This document shows positions 36,697 to 39,468 of a DNA stretch of 39,468 nucleotides, one piece after another; the first letter of the stretch is position 1, and each line of letters opens with the position of its first letter. The position numbers and the translations under genes are program-made. The notes below the pieces were generated by a model. The model did not search any database and had not been told where the DNA came from. It saw only the letters and a program-made list of their open reading frames with translations. Origin of the DNA: Chromatiales bacterium. GTDB taxonomy: Bacteria > Pseudomonadota > Gammaproteobacteria > Thiohalomonadales > Thiohalomonadaceae. The stretch is from assembly GCA_029879245.1 (NCBI GenBank), contig JAOUQQ010000011.1, positions 1-39,468 of the forward strand, given 5' to 3'.

Positions 36697-37195
36697 ACTA
36701 CTGCTGATTTTGCCGTGGTTCAGTGTCGCCCTGGCTGAGGGAACGACCACTCTGCAGGGTCCCATCGCCATTGAGGCGGATCGCATGGAGATGAATCAGC
36801 GCCAGGGCACCAGCCACTACCGTGGCAATGTGCTCCTCAAGCAGGGTGAACTGCTTATTAAGGCCGACAGCATCACCCTCCATACAAAGGGCAAAGAGCT
36901 ACAACGTGTTGAGATCAGCGGCTCACCTGCTACCCTGCGTCAACACAGCGACAACGCCGATCAGGCGATCAGGGCCGAGGCGCGGCAGATGGATTATCAC
37001 CCGCAACAGGGGTGGATAGAGTTTCGTGGGGCGGCACAGCTGTGGCGTCAGGGCAATGAATTTAGTGGCGAATCGATCCGCTACAACCTCAGACAACGCA
37101 TGGTGAAGGCCAGCGGCGGCACTGAGGGTGAGGAGCGGGTGCGTGTGCTGCTGCAACCCGCTACGGCTGACAAGCAACAGGAGCCAAAACCGTGA
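36677..37195 (+). CDS. lptA: LptA, periplasmic LPS transport bridge protein
   Basis: A 172-residue protein with a signal peptide (about 1-20, ending ALA before GluGly) and the LptA repeats ([37 protein letters not shown] and [37 protein letters not shown]). Frames upstream of 36677 are rejected because AGGGGA lies seven bases before this ATG and the signal peptide starts here. It bridges inner and outer membranes for LPS. It overlaps lptB by four bases (GTGA). Confidence 0.95.
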   Translation: MNYQPLKLLLILPWFSVALAEGTTTLQGPIAIEADRMEMNQRQGTSHYRGNVLLKQGELLIKADSITLHTKGKELQRVEISGSPATLRQHSDNADQAIRAEARQMDYHPQQGWIEFRGAAQLWRQGNEFSGESIRYNLRQRMVKASGGTEGEERVRVLLQPATADKQQEPKP

Positions 37196-37914
37196 GTCTC
37201 ATCGCCTCCCAGCTGGCCAAAAGTTACAAGAAACGTAGTGTTGTCAAAGATGTCTCCCTGCGGGTGGAGCCCGGCGAGGTGGTTGGCTTGCTGGGGCCAA
37301 ATGGCGCTGGCAAGACCACCTGCTTCTATATGATCGTCGGCCTCATCCCCTGCGATCACGGCACCATCCACCTCGGCCAGCACGACCTCACCCGTGAGCC
37401 GATGCACCAGCGCGCCCGTGAGGGGATCGGCTACCTGCCGCAGGAGGCCTCGGTGTTTCGCAAGCTCACTGTGACGCAGAACATTATGGCGATCCTGGAG
37501 CTGCGCAGCGAACTGACTCAGCAGCGACGCGAAGAGATCCTTGAGTCACTGCTGGAGGAGTTTCACATTACCCACATCCGCGACAGTCTGGGGATGAGTC
37601 TCTCGGGCGGCGAGCGGCGGCGTGTGGAGATCGCCCGTGCGCTGGCCAACGACCCAAAATTTATTCTGCTGGATGAGCCCTTCGCCGGGGTCGACCCGAT
37701 CTCGGTGATCGATATTCAGGGGATCATCCGCCACCTCAAGGAGCGCGGTATCGGTGTGCTGATCACCGATCACAACGTTCGCGAGACACTCGGTATCTGC
37801 GAACGGGGTTACATCATTGGCGAGGGGACGGTCATTGCCGAGGGGAAGCCCGATAATCTTCTTAGTAATCAGCGTGTTAGGGAGATATATCTAGGCCATG
37901 ATTTCCGCCTTTAA
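37192..37914 (+). CDS. lptB: LptB, ATPase of the LPS transporter
   Basis: A 240-residue ABC ATPase, starting with GTG. The Walker A motif is GPNGAGKT (35-42), the signature [15 protein letters not shown], and the Walker [13 protein letters not shown]. It powers LPS extraction with LptF and LptG, which are not in the window. As in E. coli and Pseudomonas it precedes rpoN. Confidence 0.98.
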   Translation: MSLIASQLAKSYKKRSVVKDVSLRVEPGEVVGLLGPNGAGKTTCFYMIVGLIPCDHGTIHLGQHDLTREPMHQRAREGIGYLPQEASVFRKLTVTQNIMAILELRSELTQQRREEILESLLEEFHITHIRDSLGMSLSGGERRRVEIARALANDPKFILLDEPFAGVDPISVIDIQGIIRHLKERGIGVLITDHNVRETLGICERGYIIGEGTVIAEGKPDNLLSNQRVREIYLGHDFRL

Positions 37915-37998
37915 GAGCTATCCAAAATTTGTGCCATCGCCAGGATAATGAGCTAGAATTAGTCTGATGCCACCACTCAAGTCGCTACCCCCAGCTAG

Positions 37999-39465
37999 AT
38001 GAAGCAGTCACTACAGCTCCGACTCGGCCAGCAGCTCACCATGACACCGCAGCTGCAGCAGGCGATCCGCATGCTGCAGCTCTCCACCCTCGAACTGCAG
38101 ATGGAGATCCAGCAGGCGCTGGAGTCCAATCTGATGCTGGAAGAGGGAGAGGAGTTCGAGACAGAGCAGGGTGAGGAGATGGCCTCTGATGCGCCGGGCG
38201 AGGTCGAAGAGAGTGAAGAGGTGGCCGAGCTGAGCGAGGAGCTGAAGCAGGATACCCTGCCCGATGATCTGGTGGTCGACAGCGTATGGGACGACACCTA
38301 CGACACCCTCCCCGCCACCTCTGCCTCCTCAACTGGCAGTGACGATGATCGTGAATTTGAGTACGGCGACACCAGTAGTGAGGATCTGCGCGAACACCTG
38401 TTGTGGCAGATCCGCATGAGTCCCATCACCGAGGAGGATATGGTGATCGCCGAGGCCATTATCGATGCCATCGACGATGACGGTTTTCTCTCCCTGCCAC
38501 TGGAGGAGCTGCTCGAGGGGCTGAGCGCGCAACTCCCCGAGATTGAAATGGATGAGCTGGTCGCCGTACTGCATATCGTGCAGAATTGCGACCCTCTGGG
38601 TGTGGCCGCTCGCGACCTGCGCGAGTGCCTGTTATTACAGCTTCGCGCCTACCCCGAAGACCCCTACTGGCTGGAGGAGGCGCGGACCATTTTGCAGGAA
38701 CACTTTGAACTGTTGGCGGCACGGGACTACACTCAGCTTAAAAGAGTGCTAAAACTGAGCGAGCAGGAACTCACCGAGGTGATACAACTGATTCAGGGCC
38801 TCAACCCCCGCCCCGGCGGCCAGATCGCCACCGGCAAAACGGAGTACATCACCCCCGATGTGCTGGTCTCCAAAACATCCCGCGGTTGGCGTGTAGAGCT
38901 CAACTCCGATGCCACCCCCAGATTGCGTGTCAACAACTACTATGCCGGGCTTATCAAACACTCCAACGGCAATGACGCCACCACCATGAAGAACCACCTG
39001 CAGGAGGCGCGCTGGTTTATCAAGAGTCTGCAGAGCCGCAACGATACCCTCCTCAGGGTCGCCACCAGCATCATCGAGCACCAGCACGAGTTTCTGGAGC
39101 TGGGTGAGGTTGGGATGAAGCCGATGGTACTGCATGACATCGCTGAAGAGCTGGGGATGCATGAGTCAACCATCTCTCGCACCACCACCCGCAAATATAT
39201 GCATACCCCCCGTGGCATCTTTGAGTTGAAATACTTCTTCTCCAGCCACGTGGGCACCGCCAGTGGCGGCGAGGCCTCCTCCACCGCGATCCGCGCCATG
39301 ATCAAGGAGCTCATCGCCGCTGAGCCACCGAAAAAACCGCTCAGCGATAACAAGCTGGCGCAACTGCTTTCAGACAAGGGTATCAACGTAGCCCGGCGCA
39401 CCGTCGCCAAATATCGTGAGGCGATGGCAATCCCGCCATCCAACGAACGTAAACGTCTGGCCTAA
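37999..39465 (+). CDS. rpoN: RNA polymerase sigma-54 factor
   Basis: A complete 488-residue sigma-54. Region I is the Gln/Leu-rich N-terminus (LRLGQQLTMTPQLQQAIRML). An acidic region II follows (about 48-110), then the core-binding domain (about 130-320), a helix-turn-helix (about 360-400, DIAEELGMHESTISRTTTRKY) and the RpoN box ARRTVAKYRE (465-474) that reads the -24 element. The 84 bases after lptB hold no clear terminator, so rpoN may be read from the lpt operon. A TAGAAT near 37954 could be a -10 element, but no good -35 was found. Confidence 0.98.
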   Translation: MKQSLQLRLGQQLTMTPQLQQAIRMLQLSTLELQMEIQQALESNLMLEEGEEFETEQGEEMASDAPGEVEESEEVAELSEELKQDTLPDDLVVDSVWDDTYDTLPATSASSTGSDDDREFEYGDTSSEDLREHLLWQIRMSPITEEDMVIAEAIIDAIDDDGFLSLPLEELLEGLSAQLPEIEMDELVAVLHIVQNCDPLGVAARDLRECLLLQLRAYPEDPYWLEEARTILQEHFELLAARDYTQLKRVLKLSEQELTEVIQLIQGLNPRPGGQIATGKTEYITPDVLVSKTSRGWRVELNSDATPRLRVNNYYAGLIKHSNGNDATTMKNHLQEARWFIKSLQSRNDTLLRVATSIIEHQHEFLELGEVGMKPMVLHDIAEELGMHESTISRTTTRKYMHTPRGIFELKYFFSSHVGTASGGEASSTAIRAMIKELIAAEPPKKPLSDNKLAQLLSDKGINVARRTVAKYREAMAIPPSNERKRLA

Positions 39466-39468
39466 CGC

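Noticed and set aside
37915-37998. Possible separate rpoN promoter (TAGAAT element)
   Set aside because: No -35 element at suitable spacing was found, so it is not listed as a feature.

Overview
This is an ordinary chromosomal window from a GC-rich gammaproteobacterium. The gene order follows a core block known from Pseudomonas and related genera: sspB-sspA-petCBA, Nif3, algW/degS, hisC, hisD, hisG, murA, ibaG, mlaB-F, then the lptC-lptA-lptB-rpoN region. A Chromatiales-like or sulfur-oxidiser-like lineage is plausible, but the window does not settle taxonomy. I see no rRNA, tRNA, CRISPR array, transposase or prophage. No gene-free stretch exceeds 300 bases.

Layout. Positions 1-3536 are the accessory end. 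They hold the 3' part of a PAS-GGDEF-EAL gene, a DUF2058 protein, a macrodomain hydrolase and an AT-rich DUF2971 gene, followed by palindromic intergenic repeats (3540-3643). Positions 3690-7455 (minus strand) encode SspB, SspA and the three subunits of the cytochrome bc1 complex. Positions 7626-10077 hold a Nif3-family protein and, divergently, a DegS/AlgW periplasmic protease followed by a small secreted protein of unknown function. Positions 10085-25972 (minus) hold the end of a cell-wall/histidine block (murA-hisG-hisD ... hisC). A complete twelve-gene type II secretion operon (gspC to gspN) sits between hisD and hisC. Positions 26033-29383 (minus) are ibaG and the inner-membrane Mla lipid-transport operon. 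mlaA, the outer-membrane partner, lies on the plus strand at 30238.

Positions 31119-39465 (plus) look like one long envelope operon: a YrbG-type antiporter, a small heavy-metal-associated protein, a CMP-ulosonate cassette, lptC-lptA-lptB and rpoN. The cassette is the most unusual part. In E. coli and Pseudomonas the slot before kdsC holds kdsD, an arabinose-5-phosphate isomerase made of a SIS domain plus a CBS pair. Here the slot holds a ribulose-phosphate-3-epimerase-like barrel fused to a KdsD-like CBS pair. It is followed by a type I-beta DAHP synthase, a KdsC-like HAD phosphatase, KdsB and a second, canonical KdsC. The order epimerase, PEP-condensing synthase, phosphatase, CMP-transferase mirrors the four Kdo steps with the first two enzymes exchanged. 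It may make a variant CMP-activated 3-deoxy-ulosonic acid for the LPS inner core. That is inference from domain content and order.

The window is dominated by envelope functions: peptidoglycan precursor (MurA), phospholipid traffic (Mla), LPS sugar and transport (Kds, Lpt), protein secretion (Gsp) and envelope stress proteolysis (AlgW). Respiration (bc1) and histidine synthesis complete it.
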